DNA of 61,154 nucleotides from the NCBI GenBank assembly GCA_016793065.1, contig JAEULV010000028.1, forward strand, positions 1-61,154. The letters run 5' to 3'. Both the position numbers and the translations under genes were made by a program. The stretch is from Hyphomicrobiaceae bacterium (GTDB taxonomy: Bacteria; Pseudomonadota; Alphaproteobacteria; Rhizobiales; Ancalomicrobiaceae). Positions within the stretch are counted from its first letter, which is position 1. Each line of letters starts with the position of its first letter. The notes below the pieces were generated by a model, which saw only the letters and a list, made by a program, of their open reading frames with translations, had not been told where the DNA came from and did not search any database. Positions 8,307 through 17,438 of this stretch are shown in pieces.

Positions 8307-10859
8307 TCAAAGCGCGCCTGCACGGAAACGGCTTGCCCGGTCACCCATCGCCTCCCGAATGATCTCGTCCTCGGCCTCGCCCAGCAGCGCCTCGTGGGTC
8401 GCGCCGGCGACAGGCTGACGGTCGACCTCCAGCATCACCGGCACGGCCAGCGGTGAAATCCGCTCAAGCGGCTTATACACGATTCGCCCGCGCACCCGCT
8501 TCAGCATGGCGGCCAGCCGGCCGATGTCGAGCAGGCCGGCGCTGGCATCGGCCCATGTCGCCTGCAGCAGGATATGGTCAGGCTCGTGCGAGCGCAGCAC
8601 GTCGTAGACGAGATCGGTCGACACCGTCACCTGCCGGCCCGACTTCTCCTGTCCGGGATAGCGCCGCTCGATCAGCCCGGCGATGACGGCGCAATTGCGG
8701 AAGGTGCGTTTCAGCAGATGGCTCTCCGCCATCCACGCCTCGAGGTCGTCGCCGAGCATGTCCTCGTCGAACAGCGCGTCGAGGCTCGTCCGCCCGAACC
8801 GCAGCGACGCGCCGATATCGGCCCCGAGCCAGATGCCGAGGGCATATTCGCTGGCGACGAAGCCCATCGGCTTCAGCTTCAGCCGCTCCATCCGCCGCGT
8901 CAGCAGCATGCCCAGCGTCTGGTGCGCCAGCCGCCCCTCGAACGGATAGCACACCATGTACCAGCGGTTCGCCCGCGGAAACGTCTCGACCAGCAACTGA
9001 TCGGCGCGCGGGATCAGCGACACCTCGCGCTGGATCGCCAGCCACTCGGCGACCTGGTCCGGCAGCGCCCGCCATTGCGCCGGATCGGCGAGAATGGCGC
9101 GGACCCGCTCGGCCAGATAGGTCGACAACGGGAACTTGCCGCCGGCATAGGCCGGCACTTTCGGGTCCGGATCGTGGGCGCGGGTGACCAGCGCCTCGCT
9201 GTCGCGGATCGTCTCGAAGCGCAGAACCTCGCCGGCGAAGCGGAATGTGTCGCCGGCGCTGAGTGTTTCAAGGAAATACTCCTCGATCTGCCCCAGCCGC
9301 CGGCCGCTGACGCCGACCCGGCCGAGCTTGTTGCGCGAGGTCAGCACCACGTTGAGCATCGGCATCTCGATGATGGTGCCGATGTTCAGCCGGTATTGCT
9401 GGGCAAAGCGCGGGTGCGACAGCCGCCAAGTGCCGTCGGCGGCAAGCCGGATCTTGGCGAACCGCTCGTAGCTCTTCAGCGCATAGCCGCCGGTGGCGAC
9501 GAAATCGACCACCCGGTCGAAGCGCTCGCGGTCGAGATCGCGGTAGGGCCAGGCGCTCCTCACCTCGGCGAACAGTTCGTCCGCCCGGAACGGCCCGGCG
9601 CAGGCCATACCGAGCACATGCTGGGCCAACACATCGAGACTGCCGGCGCGGATCGGCGGCGTGTCCTGATGCCCCTCGTTGGCGGCATCCACCGCGGCGC
9701 GGCACTCCATCACCTCGAACCGGCTGGCCGGAACCAGCAGCGCCCGCGAGGGTTCATCGAGCCGGTGATTGGCGCGGCCGATGCGCTGCGCCAGCCGGCT
9801 CGCCCCCTTCGGCGCCCCGATCTGGATGACGAGGTCGACATCGCCCCAGTCGATGCCGAGATCGAGGGTGGAGGTGCACACCACCGCCTTCAGCCGGCCG
9901 TCGGCCATGGCGGCCTCGACCTTGCGCCGCTGGCCGGCATCGAGCGAGCCGTGGTGCAGCGCGATCGGCAGCGTATCCTCGTTCAGCCGCCACAGCTCCT
10001 GAAAGGTGAACTCCGCCTGGGCCCGGGTATTGACGAACACCAGCGCCATCCGCGCCGATTTCAGCGCGGTGTAGACGTCGGCCATGGCAAAGCCGGCCAT
10101 GTGCCCGGCCCACGGGATCCGGGCATCGCTGATCAGCAGTCCGAGATCGGGCCGGGCGCCGCCGCTGGCGGTGACGATCTCCGCCGGGCTCTCGGCCGAG
10201 GTCAGCCACCCGGCGAGTTCGCCCGGATTGGCGACGGTCGCCGACAGGCCGACGAGGCGCACATGCGGCGCCAGCCGGCGCAGCCGGGCAAGGCCGAGCG
10301 CCAGGAGGTCGCCGCGCTTCGATGTGACGAGCGCATGCAATTCGTCGAGTACGATGGTGTCGAGATCGGCGAACAGGTCCTCGGCCTCGGCGCCGCTGAT
10401 CAGCAACGCCACCTGCTCGGGCGTCGTCATCAGGATGTCGGGCGGGTCGATCTTCTGGCGCTGGCGCTTGTGGGTCGAGGTGTCGCCGGTGCGGGTCTCG
10501 ACGCGGATGTCGAGGCCCATCTCGGCGATCGGCTTCTCGACATTGCGGGCGACGTCGACCGCCAGCGCCTTCAGCGGCGAGATATAGAGCGTATGGATGC
10601 CCCGCCGCCGCACCCCGCGCCCGGTGATGCGCATCTGCCGGCGACCGCCGGGTTCCGACAGGGCGACGAGGCTCGGCAGGAAGCCGGCCAGCGTCTTGCC
10701 GGCGCCGGTCGGAGCGATCAGCAGCGTCGAGCGCTGCCGGCGGGCATGGTCGAGCAGCGCCAGCTGATGCGGACGCGGCTGCCAGCCGCGCATGGCAAAC
10801 CAGGCGACGAAGCGATCGGGCAGCAAGGGCGGCTCAAGGGGGGCGGGCGAAGCGATCAC
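8307..10859 (-). CDS. Ligase-associated DNA damage response DEXH-box helicase (Lhr family)
   Basis: About 850 aa from a GTG at 10859 (VIASPAPLEPPLLPDRFVAWF). An open frame extends upstream to 11066 but runs through the gcrA terminator, so I reject the longer start. Superfamily 2 helicase motifs are in order: APTGAGKT, TPEQ, LDELHAL, GLSAT, then HHGSLDAGQRRKVEAAM and QRIGRANHR. The C-terminal half is the Lhr-type winged-helix and DUF4145-like region. It unwinds DNA, or DNA-RNA hybrids, during repair. No DNA ligase or exonuclease gene of the usual set is next to it. Confidence 0.93.
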   Translation of the reverse strand: MIASPAPLEPPLLPDRFVAWFAMRGWQPRPHQLALLDHARRQRSTLLIAPTGAGKTLAGFLPSLVALSEPGGRRQMRITGRGVRRRGIHTLYISPLKALAVDVARNVEKPIAEMGLDIRVETRTGDTSTHKRQRQKIDPPDILMTTPEQVALLISGAEAEDLFADLDTIVLDELHALVTSKRGDLLALGLARLRRLAPHVRLVGLSATVANPGELAGWLTSAESPAEIVTASGGARPDLGLLISDARIPWAGHMAGFAMADVYTALKSARMALVFVNTRAQAEFTFQELWRLNEDTLPIALHHGSLDAGQRRKVEAAMADGRLKAVVCTSTLDLGIDWGDVDLVIQIGAPKGASRLAQRIGRANHRLDEPSRALLVPASRFEVMECRAAVDAANEGHQDTPPIRAGSLDVLAQHVLGMACAGPFRADELFAEVRSAWPYRDLDRERFDRVVDFVATGGYALKSYERFAKIRLAADGTWRLSHPRFAQQYRLNIGTIIEMPMLNVVLTSRNKLGRVGVSGRRLGQIEEYFLETLSAGDTFRFAGEVLRFETIRDSEALVTRAHDPDPKVPAYAGGKFPLSTYLAERVRAILADPAQWRALPDQVAEWLAIQREVSLIPRADQLLVETFPRANRWYMVCYPFEGRLAHQTLGMLLTRRMERLKLKPMGFVASEYALGIWLGADIGASLRFGRTSLDALFDEDMLGDDLEAWMAESHLLKRTFRNCAVIAGLIERRYPGQEKSGRQVTVSTDLVYDVLRSHEPDHILLQATWADASAGLLDIGRLAAMLKRVRGRIVYKPLERISPLAVPVMLEVDRQPVAGATHEALLGEAEDEIIREAMGDRASRFRAGAL

Positions 10860-10913
10860 GTCGCGATGGTGACGGCGACCCGCGCCGGTGGCAAGCGCAA
10901 ACGGCGGCCAAAC

Positions 10914-10941
10914 AAAAAGCGGGCAAGACCGGCTTGCCCGC
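10914..10941 (-). terminator. Intrinsic terminator after gcrA
   Basis: GCGGGCAAG (10919-10927), loop ACCGG and CTTGCCCGC (10933-10941) form a perfect 9-bp stem. On the minus strand it is followed by TTTTTG, so it ends the gcrA transcript about 35 bases after the stop codon. The plus-strand side has a weaker TTTT run and might also act. Confidence 0.8.
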
Positions 10942-10974
10942 CTCGTTTTCCGGATCGGTCGGATCGGGCTCGCG

Positions 10975-11529
10975 TCAGCCGGCGGCGCGCTGCTTCTCGG
11001 TGCGGCGGCGGTCGGCGACCGGCTGATAGGCCATCCGCGCGTGATAGGCGCAGTAGGGTGACGCAAGGTCCTTCTTGCGGGCGCAGAAATGGAAATCGGA
11101 ATTCAGCGGATCTCCGACCGGCCAGCGGCAGCAATGCTCGTTCAGCTGCAGCACGGTGGCGTTCTCGATCAGCGGCGGCTCCGACAGGTCGTAGACGACC
11201 GGGCGCGGCGTCGGCGCCTGACGCGGCGCGGTCTCCGGCTTCAGCGCCAGGGCGCCGTTGGTCATCGGCGACGACGGCCGGGCCGGCGCGCTCGGCGCCT
11301 TCACCGGGGCGGGCTTCTTGGCGACCGGACGCGGCGCCGGGGCAGGGGCCTTGGCGCGGCCGGACAGCCCGAGGCGGTGCACCTTGCCGATCACCGCGTT
11401 GCGGGTGACGCCGCCAAGCTCGCTGGCGATGCGGCTCGCCGACAGGCCGTCGTTCCAGAGCTTCTTCAGCAGCTCGACGCGGTCATCGGTCCAGGTGAAG
11501 CCGGCATCGGCGGTAGTTACGCCAGTCAT
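10975..11529 (-). CDS. gcrA: GcrA cell cycle regulator
   Basis: 184 aa from the ATG at 11529 (MTGVTTADAGFTWTDDRV), behind GGGAAGGG. The N-terminal domain has the GcrA helix-turn-helix LKKLWNDGLSASRIASELG and the strictly conserved TRNAVIGKVHRLGL. A proline/alanine linker follows, then the C-terminal sigma-70-interacting part with CRWPVGDP and FHFCARKKDLASPYCAYH. GcrA is an alphaproteobacterial factor that recruits RNA polymerase to promoters carrying CcrM-methylated GANTC. A CtrA-like box lies 100 bases upstream. Confidence 0.95.
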   Translation of the reverse strand: MTGVTTADAGFTWTDDRVELLKKLWNDGLSASRIASELGGVTRNAVIGKVHRLGLSGRAKAPAPAPRPVAKKPAPVKAPSAPARPSSPMTNGALALKPETAPRQAPTPRPVVYDLSEPPLIENATVLQLNEHCCRWPVGDPLNSDFHFCARKKDLASPYCAYHARMAYQPVADRRRTEKQRAAG

Positions 11530-11632
11530 AGGCAGAATCCCTTCCCGTTCGGGCCGAACGGCCCGTCCCAAAATCGTCATCATTTGACTGGATCTGACTG
11601 GGATACTCAGTGTGCCACACGACATATCGTGC

Positions 11633-11647
11633 TTAACAAGAAGTAAA
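11633..11647. promoter_or_regulatory. CtrA-like box upstream of gcrA (TTAA-N7-TAAA)
   Basis: TTAA at 11633-11636, seven bases, then TAAA: one mismatch to the CtrA consensus. It lies about 105 bases before the gcrA start. In Caulobacter, CtrA represses gcrA, so a box here fits the known circuit. A GANTC site (GACTC, 11662-11666) is close by. With one mismatch and an AT-rich surrounding the match could be chance. Confidence 0.35.
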
Positions 11648-11782
11648 TTACACTAGGGATAGACTCGCTGACAACCCGTCGACCCGCAACAGCCTGTGGG
11701 CATCTCGGTTTTCAACAGCCGAAATCGCCCCTCTGGGGTCAGGTTTTGGACGGGCCGCCCGCGCAAATTTCGCGAGAAGTCG

Positions 11783-11887
11783 TTGACACAAGATTCTTTT
11801 TTCGGGATACGTTCGGTCACGAAGATGTGCCGCCGTTCGGGCGGCATATTTCGTTTGTAGGGGTTTGCACGTAGTCGAAAGTTCGAC
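11783..11887 (+). promoter_or_regulatory. Promoter, leader hairpin and palindrome in front of argD
   Basis: TTGACA at 11783-11788, a 17-base spacer and GATACG at 11806-11811 make a sigma-70-like promoter with a good -35 and poor -10; a GANTC site (GATTC, 11792) lies in the spacer. Downstream, TGCCGCC (11828-11834) and GGCGGCA (11840-11846) form a hairpin that extends with A-U and G-U pairs. GTCGAA-AG-TTCGAC at 11874-11887 is an exact palindrome and could be an operator. The rest of the gcrA-argD gap shows no gene. Confidence 0.4.
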
Positions 11888-11952
11888 ACCGCAAGCTCAC
11901 GCACCCCACTTCCAAGGTTCCTGACCGCCAATACCACGTCCCGGAGACCGCC

Positions 11953-13176
11953 ATGGCTCAATCGACACCCGCCTCGCCGCTCTACAATACCTACGCGCGC
12001 GCGGATCTCGTGTTCGAGCGAGGCGAGGGCATGTGGCTCTACACCACCGATGGCGAGGCTTTTCTCGACGTGATGGGCGGCGTTGCCGTCAACGCGCTCG
12101 GCCATGCCCACCCGGTGCTGGTCGAGGCGCTGAAGGCCCAGGCCGAGAAGCTGTGGCACACCTCCAACGTCTTCCGCGTCGCCGGCCAGGAAAAGCTCGG
12201 CGCCCGGCTGATCGAGGCGACCTTCGCCGAGAAGGTGTTCTTCTGCAATTCCGGCGCCGAGGCGCTCGAATGCGCCATCAAGACCGCGCGGCGCTATCAC
12301 TTCGCCAAGGGCCAGCCGGAGCGCAACCGGCTGATCACCTTCGAGGGCGCCTTCCACGGCCGCACGCTGGCGACGATCGCCGCCGGCGGCCAGGAGAAAT
12401 ACCTCGAGGGCTTCGGCCCGAAAATGGACGGCTTCGACCAGGTGCCGTTCGGCGACCACGCCGCGCTCGAGGCGGCGATCGGCCCGGCCACCGCCGGCAT
12501 CCTGATCGAGCCGATCCAGGGCGAGGGCGGCATCCGCCAGATGCCGGCCTCGTGCCTCAAGGCCTTGCGCGAGCTCTGCGACAAGCACGGCATCCTGCTG
12601 GTTCTCGACGAGGTCCAGTGCGGCATGGGCCGGACCGGCAAGCTCTTTGCCCATGAATGGGCCGGCATCACCCCGGACATCATGGCGATCGCCAAGTCGC
12701 TCGGCGGCGGCTTCCCGGTCGGCGCCTGCCTTGCCACCGCCGAGGCAGCCTCCGGCATGGTGCCCGGCACCCATGGCTCCACCTATGGCGGCAACCCGCT
12801 GGCGATGGCCGTGGCCAATGCCGTGCTCGAGGTGATGCTGGCGCCGGGCTTCCTCGACAGCGTCGCCATGAAGGGCCTGCAGCTGAAGCAGAAGCTCGCC
12901 GGGCTGGTCGATGCCCATCCGGCGGTGTTCGAGACCGTGCGCGGCTCCGGCCTGATGCTCGGCCTCAAGTGCCGGGTGCCCTCGACCGAGGTCGTCGCCG
13001 GCGCCCGCGACCACAAGCTGCTGACCGTCGGGGCCGGCGACAATGTCGTCAGGCTGTTACCTGCGCTGATCATCACCGAGGCCGAGATGGATCAGGCGAT
13101 TGCCCGACTTGAGGCGACCGCCGTCGACATCGAAGCCAAGCTTGCAGCGCAATCCAAGAAAGGAGCGGCTGCGTGA
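11953..13176 (+). CDS. argD: Acetylornithine aminotransferase
   Basis: 407 aa class III PLP-dependent aminotransferase. The cofactor lysine is in [15 protein letters not shown] near residue 250, preceded by [30 protein letters not shown] near residue 98 binds the phosphate of PLP. It converts N-acetylglutamate semialdehyde to acetylornithine in arginine synthesis. The assignment as ArgD, not another ornithine or GABA enzyme, is supported by the overlap with argF (GTGA at 13173-13176). Start at ATG 11953 after CCGGAGACCGCC. Confidence 0.95.
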   Translation: MAQSTPASPLYNTYARADLVFERGEGMWLYTTDGEAFLDVMGGVAVNALGHAHPVLVEALKAQAEKLWHTSNVFRVAGQEKLGARLIEATFAEKVFFCNSGAEALECAIKTARRYHFAKGQPERNRLITFEGAFHGRTLATIAAGGQEKYLEGFGPKMDGFDQVPFGDHAALEAAIGPATAGILIEPIQGEGGIRQMPASCLKALRELCDKHGILLVLDEVQCGMGRTGKLFAHEWAGITPDIMAIAKSLGGGFPVGACLATAEAASGMVPGTHGSTYGGNPLAMAVANAVLEVMLAPGFLDSVAMKGLQLKQKLAGLVDAHPAVFETVRGSGLMLGLKCRVPSTEVVAGARDHKLLTVGAGDNVVRLLPALIITEAEMDQAIARLEATAVDIEAKLAAQSKKGAAA

Positions 13177-14141
13177 CCCTCGCCGTTCAACATCAGCACT
13201 TCCTCGATCTGACCGAAGTCGGAACCCCGGAACTCCGCCGCATCCTCGATGCCAGCATGGCGATGAAGCGCGCCCGCGCCGCCGCCAAGGCGCAAGGCAA
13301 GGGCGTCGCCCGCCCCAACGAAGGCCCGCTCGCCGGCAAGGTGCTGGCGATGGTGTTCGAGCGCCCGTCGACGCGCACCCGCGTGTCGTTCGACGTCGGC
13401 ATGCGCGAACTCGGCGGCCAGACCCTGATGCTGACCGGCGACGAGATGCAACTCGGTCGCGGCGAGACCATTGCCGACACGGCCCGGGTGCTGTCGCGCT
13501 ACGTCGACGCCATCATGATCCGCATCCTCGATCATGGCGCCTTGCAGGAGCTTGCGGCCAACGCCACTGTCCCGGTGATCAACGGCCTGACCAAGAACTC
13601 GCATCCGTGCCAGATCATGGCCGACCTGATGACGTTCGAGGAGCATCGCGGCTCGATCAAGGGCGCCACCGTCACCTGGACCGGCGACACCAACAACGTG
13701 CTGCATTCGTGGATCCACGCCGCCGCCCGCTTCGACTTCACGCTCAAGATCGCCTCGCCGCCGGAACTGGCGCCGCGCAAGGAGATCATCAACTGGGCGC
13801 GCAAGAACGGCGCCAATGTCCACGTCACCGCCGACGCGATGGAAGCGGCCGAGGGCTCCGACTGCATCATCACCGACACATGGGTGTCCATGGGCGATGA
13901 TGAGTCCGAGCGCCGGCACAATCTGCTGAAGCCCTATCAGGTCAACAAGCGCCTGATGGCGGCGGCCAACAAGGACGCCATCTTCATGCACTGCCTGCCG
14001 GCGCATCGCGACGAGGAAGTGACCGAGGAAGTGATCGATGGGCCGCAGTCGGTCGTATTCGACGAGGCGGAAAACCGCCTGCACGCGCAGAAGGGCGTGC
14101 TGGCCTGGTGCCTCGGCGCGCTGGATCGGGTCGAGGCCTGA
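13173..14141 (+). CDS. argF: Ornithine carbamoyltransferase
   Basis: 322 aa from a GTG at 13173 that overlaps the argD stop, with an AAAGGAG ribosome site inside argD. Carbamoyl-phosphate motif [11 protein letters not shown] near residue 65, HPCQIMADL near residue 145, and ornithine-site HCLPAHR near residue 272 are all intact. It makes citrulline from ornithine and carbamoyl phosphate. Co-transcribed with argD and probably with hslO, which starts 20 bases later. Confidence 0.97.
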   Translation: MTLAVQHQHFLDLTEVGTPELRRILDASMAMKRARAAAKAQGKGVARPNEGPLAGKVLAMVFERPSTRTRVSFDVGMRELGGQTLMLTGDEMQLGRGETIADTARVLSRYVDAIMIRILDHGALQELAANATVPVINGLTKNSHPCQIMADLMTFEEHRGSIKGATVTWTGDTNNVLHSWIHAAARFDFTLKIASPPELAPRKEIINWARKNGANVHVTADAMEAAEGSDCIITDTWVSMGDDESERRHNLLKPYQVNKRLMAAANKDAIFMHCLPAHRDEEVTEEVIDGPQSVVFDEAENRLHAQKGVLAWCLGALDRVEA

Positions 14142-14161
14142 GCGCTTCGGAGAGACGCAAC

Positions 14162-15190
14162 ATGAGCGATGACAACACCCCGACGTCGGTGAGCCCGGCG
14201 ACTGTCGGGCCGCGCCCGTCGGCGATCGACGATCGCGGCGGCGACGACATGGTGATGCCGTTCGCGGTCCGCGCCCTCGACGTGCGCGGCCGCGTCGTCC
14301 ATCTCGCCGCCACGCTCGACCGCATTCTCTCCCGCCACGCCTATCCAGAACCGGTGGCGCGGCTGCTGGCCGAGGCGATCGCCCTGACCGCGCTGCTCGG
14401 CTCGGCCTTGAAGTTCGACGGGCGGTTCATCCTCCAGACCCAGACCTCCGGTCCGGTCCACCTGATGGTCGTCGACTACCAGACGCCCGACCGGATCCGC
14501 GCCTATTGCGGCTTCGAGGCCGACGAGGTCGAGGCGGCGATCAAGGCCGGCAAGACCAGCCAGGCCGAGTTGCTGGGCGAGGGTCGCCTGGCGATGACCG
14601 TCGACCAGGGCCCCGACATGCACCGCTACCAGGGCATCGTCGTGCTCGACGGCGAGAGCCTGGAGGACGCCGCGCATCGCTATTTCGACCAGTCGGAACA
14701 GATCCCGACGCGGGTGCGGCTGGCGGTGGCGGAGATGTTCACGCGTGGCGACGGCAGCGGCCCCCGCCGCGGCTGGCGCGCCGGCGGTTTCCTCATCCAG
14801 TTCCTGCCGGATTCCGAGGAGCGCCGGCGCCAGCGCGACCTGCCCGGCGGCGACGCGCCGGAAGGCGCCGACGACGGGCTGCCGCACCAGGACGACAACG
14901 CCTGGGTCGAGGCCTCGACGCTGGCGGCGACGATCGAGCCGCTCGAATTGACCGATCCGTCGGTCACGGCCGAACGCTTGCTCTACCGCCTGTTCCACGA
15001 ACAGGGCGTCGAGGTGTTCGCGCCGACGGCGATCCGCGACGAATGCCGCTGCTCGCGCCAGCGGATCGCCGAGATGATCCGCAATTTCGGCGAGGACGAC
15101 CGCGCCCACATGGTCAAGGACGGCAAGATCGGCGTCACCTGCGAGTTCTGCTCGACGGCCTACGAGTTCGAGGCCGCCGAGGTCATCTGA
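14162..15190 (+). CDS. hslO: Redox-regulated chaperone Hsp33
   Basis: 342 aa from ATG 14162 (MSDDNTPTSVS) after GGAGAGACGCAAC. Cytosolic holdase activated by oxidation. The C-terminal zinc switch is complete: CRCS near residue 296 and CEFC near residue 328. The N-terminal part has the Hsp33 fold signature GRFILQTQTSGPVHLMVVDY. It is encoded right after argF, an arrangement common in alphaproteobacteria. Confidence 0.95.
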   Translation: MSDDNTPTSVSPATVGPRPSAIDDRGGDDMVMPFAVRALDVRGRVVHLAATLDRILSRHAYPEPVARLLAEAIALTALLGSALKFDGRFILQTQTSGPVHLMVVDYQTPDRIRAYCGFEADEVEAAIKAGKTSQAELLGEGRLAMTVDQGPDMHRYQGIVVLDGESLEDAAHRYFDQSEQIPTRVRLAVAEMFTRGDGSGPRRGWRAGGFLIQFLPDSEERRRQRDLPGGDAPEGADDGLPHQDDNAWVEASTLAATIEPLELTDPSVTAERLLYRLFHEQGVEVFAPTAIRDECRCSRQRIAEMIRNFGEDDRAHMVKDGKIGVTCEFCSTAYEFEAAEVI

Positions 15191-15208
15191 GCCAGCGCCG
15201 CCGCGCGC

Positions 15209-15856
15209 TCAGACCGGCGCGATCAACCGGTCGATATAGCTGGCGAGCGCCCGGGCCGAGAGGGTGATGTTGCCCTTCAGCGTCGCCTCCGAGCGGCCGC
15301 GCGGGCCGAAATCGTGATTGCCGTCGGTCAGCCAGATGAGCTGGACGGCGGGATCGAGGTTGAGCGCCTCGACGTAATCGCGATTGCCGAATTCGTCGCG
15401 TTCGCCCTGCAGGATGATCGTCGCCAGCCGGCTCTGGTCGATCGGCGCCCGCCGCAACCGGTCCGGCTCGCCGATCGGGTGGAACGGATAGCCGAAACAG
15501 GCAAGCGCGATGACGCGCGGGTCGAGTTCGACCCCCGACAGCATCGCGGCGACCCGACCGCCCATCGACTTGCCGCCAATGGCGACCGGCCCGGAACTGG
15601 CGGCGAGGATCTCTGCCAGCGCGGTGGCATATTCGCTGACCAGCAGTTCCGCCTTCGGCGCCGGGCGCTTCTTGCCGTCGACCCGCCGCGACGCCATGTA
15701 GGCGAACTCGAACCGGGCAACCGCCAGCCCCTCCGCCACCAGCGCGGCGGCAAGCCGGTTCATGAAGGCCGAGTCCATCGGTCCGCCGGCGCCATGGCCG
15801 AGAACCACGGTCGCGCGCGCGTCGGCCTCGGGCCGATCCCAAACCACGTCCACCAT
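15209..15856 (-). CDS. Alpha/beta hydrolase, KANL3/Tex30-like family
   Basis: 215 aa cytosolic protein. It has the oxyanion motif LGHGAGGPMDSAFMNRLA near residue 20, nucleophile elbow GGKSMGGRVAA near residue 95 (Ser), a probable acid in LQGERDEFG near residue 150 and the catalytic histidine in TDGNHDF near residue 183. This pattern matches the bacterial relatives of Tex30/KANL3, whose substrates are unknown. It starts at ATG 15856, faces hslO with an 18-base gap, and has no obvious partner. Confidence 0.85.
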   Translation of the reverse strand: MVDVVWDRPEADARATVVLGHGAGGPMDSAFMNRLAAALVAEGLAVARFEFAYMASRRVDGKKRPAPKAELLVSEYATALAEILAASSGPVAIGGKSMGGRVAAMLSGVELDPRVIALACFGYPFHPIGEPDRLRRAPIDQSRLATIILQGERDEFGNRDYVEALNLDPAVQLIWLTDGNHDFGPRGRSEATLKGNITLSARALASYIDRLIAPV

Positions 15857-15984
15857 CGATTTTCCTTCACGCGAACCGAAGCAGCGCCCGGGCTCGTCGA
15901 TGCCGGGCCGACATAGCGCGGCTCCGGCTTCATTGTTGCTGCCCGACCGGGCAAGCCGGCGCGCTTGCCCCGGCGATGCGGCGA

Positions 15985-16917
15985 TCAATAGAACCCGAGG
16001 GGGAAGTAGCGCAAGTAAAGTTCGCTCATCACCCCGCGCTCTTCCAGTTCGTAAAGCGCGACGTCGAGGGCGCGGCGCAGGCGCAGATTGGCCGCGGAGA
16101 CGGCAATGCGGAACCCCTCGCCGAAATAGGCCGGATCGGCATAGGCGGCGCCGACAAAGGCGCAGCACGCCCGGCTTGCCGGCCCGCCGAGCCAGAAGCT
16201 GGCCGACAGCGCATCGCCGAAGACGAAATCGACGGCGCCGTCGCGCAAGGCGTCGCGCGCCTGGGTTTCCGACGGATAGGCGGCGACGCGGGCCTTGGGG
16301 AAGTTCTCCAGCACGAAGGCCATGTGGCGCGAGCCGTCGACCACCGCGATCCAGCGACCGTCGATCGCATCGGGCGCGCCCTGGTCGACACGGGCGCCCC
16401 GGCGCCCGACCAGCCGGCCCGGCGTGCCGAGATAGCTCTCGGTGAACTCGAACCGCGCCCGCAACGCCGGCGTCGGCGCCAGCCCGGCGATGATCGCCTC
16501 GCCGCGCCGCTCGTCGAGCGCGGTGGCGAGATCGGCGAACGGCCGCATCTGGATCGAGCACGCCACCGCCAGTCGCGCGCAGATCGCCCGCGCCAGATCG
16601 ATGTGATAGCCGACCAGCTGGCCCTTGCTGTCGAGGAAGTTGAACGGCGGGAAATCGCCGCTGGTGAGGAAGCGAATGGCGCCGATATCGCCGGACGGGC
16701 GCTCGGGCCGGCGATGCGGATCGCGGAAGATCGGCGGACCGAGCGTCACCGGGCGCTCGATCCTCGGGAGCGGCGCCGGGGGGGCTGACGGCGTCGCGGC
16801 CGGCGCAATCGAAGGAGCGGCTGACGGAGCGGCGGTTTCAGCCGCCATCGCCGCCGTTGCCGCGAAAAGGGCGAGGGCAACAATCAGGCATCGACTGAAA
16901 ATAGCGAAATCTTGCAT
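15985..16917 (-). CDS. Transporter substrate-binding protein, family 3 (orphan)
   Basis: About 310 aa with an N-terminal hydrophobic signal (CLIVALALFAATAAMAAE), a proline/alanine-rich spacer and an SBP_bac_3 domain beginning IRFLTSGDFPPFNFLDSKGQLVGYHIDLARAICARL near residue 85. Amino-acid-type ligand is expected from the family. No permease or ATPase is adjacent, so it is an orphan: it may feed a transporter encoded elsewhere or act as a sensor component. The start could also be a GTG at 16944. Confidence 0.85.
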   Translation of the reverse strand: MQDFAIFSRCLIVALALFAATAAMAAETAAPSAAPSIAPAATPSAPPAPLPRIERPVTLGPPIFRDPHRRPERPSGDIGAIRFLTSGDFPPFNFLDSKGQLVGYHIDLARAICARLAVACSIQMRPFADLATALDERRGEAIIAGLAPTPALRARFEFTESYLGTPGRLVGRRGARVDQGAPDAIDGRWIAVVDGSRHMAFVLENFPKARVAAYPSETQARDALRDGAVDFVFGDALSASFWLGGPASRACCAFVGAAYADPAYFGEGFRIAVSAANLRLRRALDVALYELEERGVMSELYLRYFPLGFY

Positions 16918-16944
16918 TTGGGTTGCACCGAACTGGTCATGCAC

Positions 16945-17438
16945 CTGGGTTTTGGCTGAAATTCCTCACCACCACCATCCAGCGACGAGAGTCCGAAAAC
17001 ACCGGAAGCGCATCCTGTCCCGACATCGCGATCAGGCGCCAAGACCTTGACGCGGCGCAACGGCAGGAAACAAAGCCGGCATCCCGGGCCGCGTCGATCC
17101 AGCGAACCGCTATCGCCAAGCCTTAGCGCAGGTAATCCGAGGGGGGAAGGCGAATTCTCGACGGCAGCGCAGTTCCGCCCGGGGGCGCGGCGGACCGGAA
17201 TGGTGGCGCGCAAGCGGCACGACTGGACTCATCCCCGCCGAAATACCCCGCCGCCGACGGCTTCCGCCCCGGATCGACGCCGCCCCGCTGGCCTCCGCCG
17301 CCCCGAGTTCCGCCGCGCCCGGCATCCCGCGCCGAGCGTCAGCCGGAACCCACCGAAATCCGCCTGCTGAAACGCCTCGGCTTCCGCGACGACGAGATTG
17401 CCCATGACCTGAAACGCGCGCTCAACCGCGACGAGCCG
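16945..17438. other. Gap holding the unassigned N-terminal coding part of the glycosyltransferase
   Basis: From 16945 to about 17130 I see no gene. From 17136 onward the frame of the glycosyltransferase is open, and at least 17343-17438 looks coding (TEIRLLKRLGFRDDEIAHDL), yet no ATG, GTG or TTG occurs in that frame between the TAA at 17133 and the TTG at 17439. A CTG at 17223 is the only near-start codon with a plausible protein after it. Confidence 0.5.

Noticed and set aside
10860..11066. Longer start for the helicase at 11066
   Set aside because: The extra 69 codons overlap the gcrA terminator and the gcrA coding end and are Pro/Arg/Ser-rich without family similarity.
8574..11408. A 944-codon open frame on the plus strand opposite the helicase and gcrA genes
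   Set aside because: It is the antisense image of a GC-rich gene: the minus strand carries complete helicase and GcrA motifs, while this frame is His/Arg/Gly-rich with no domain.
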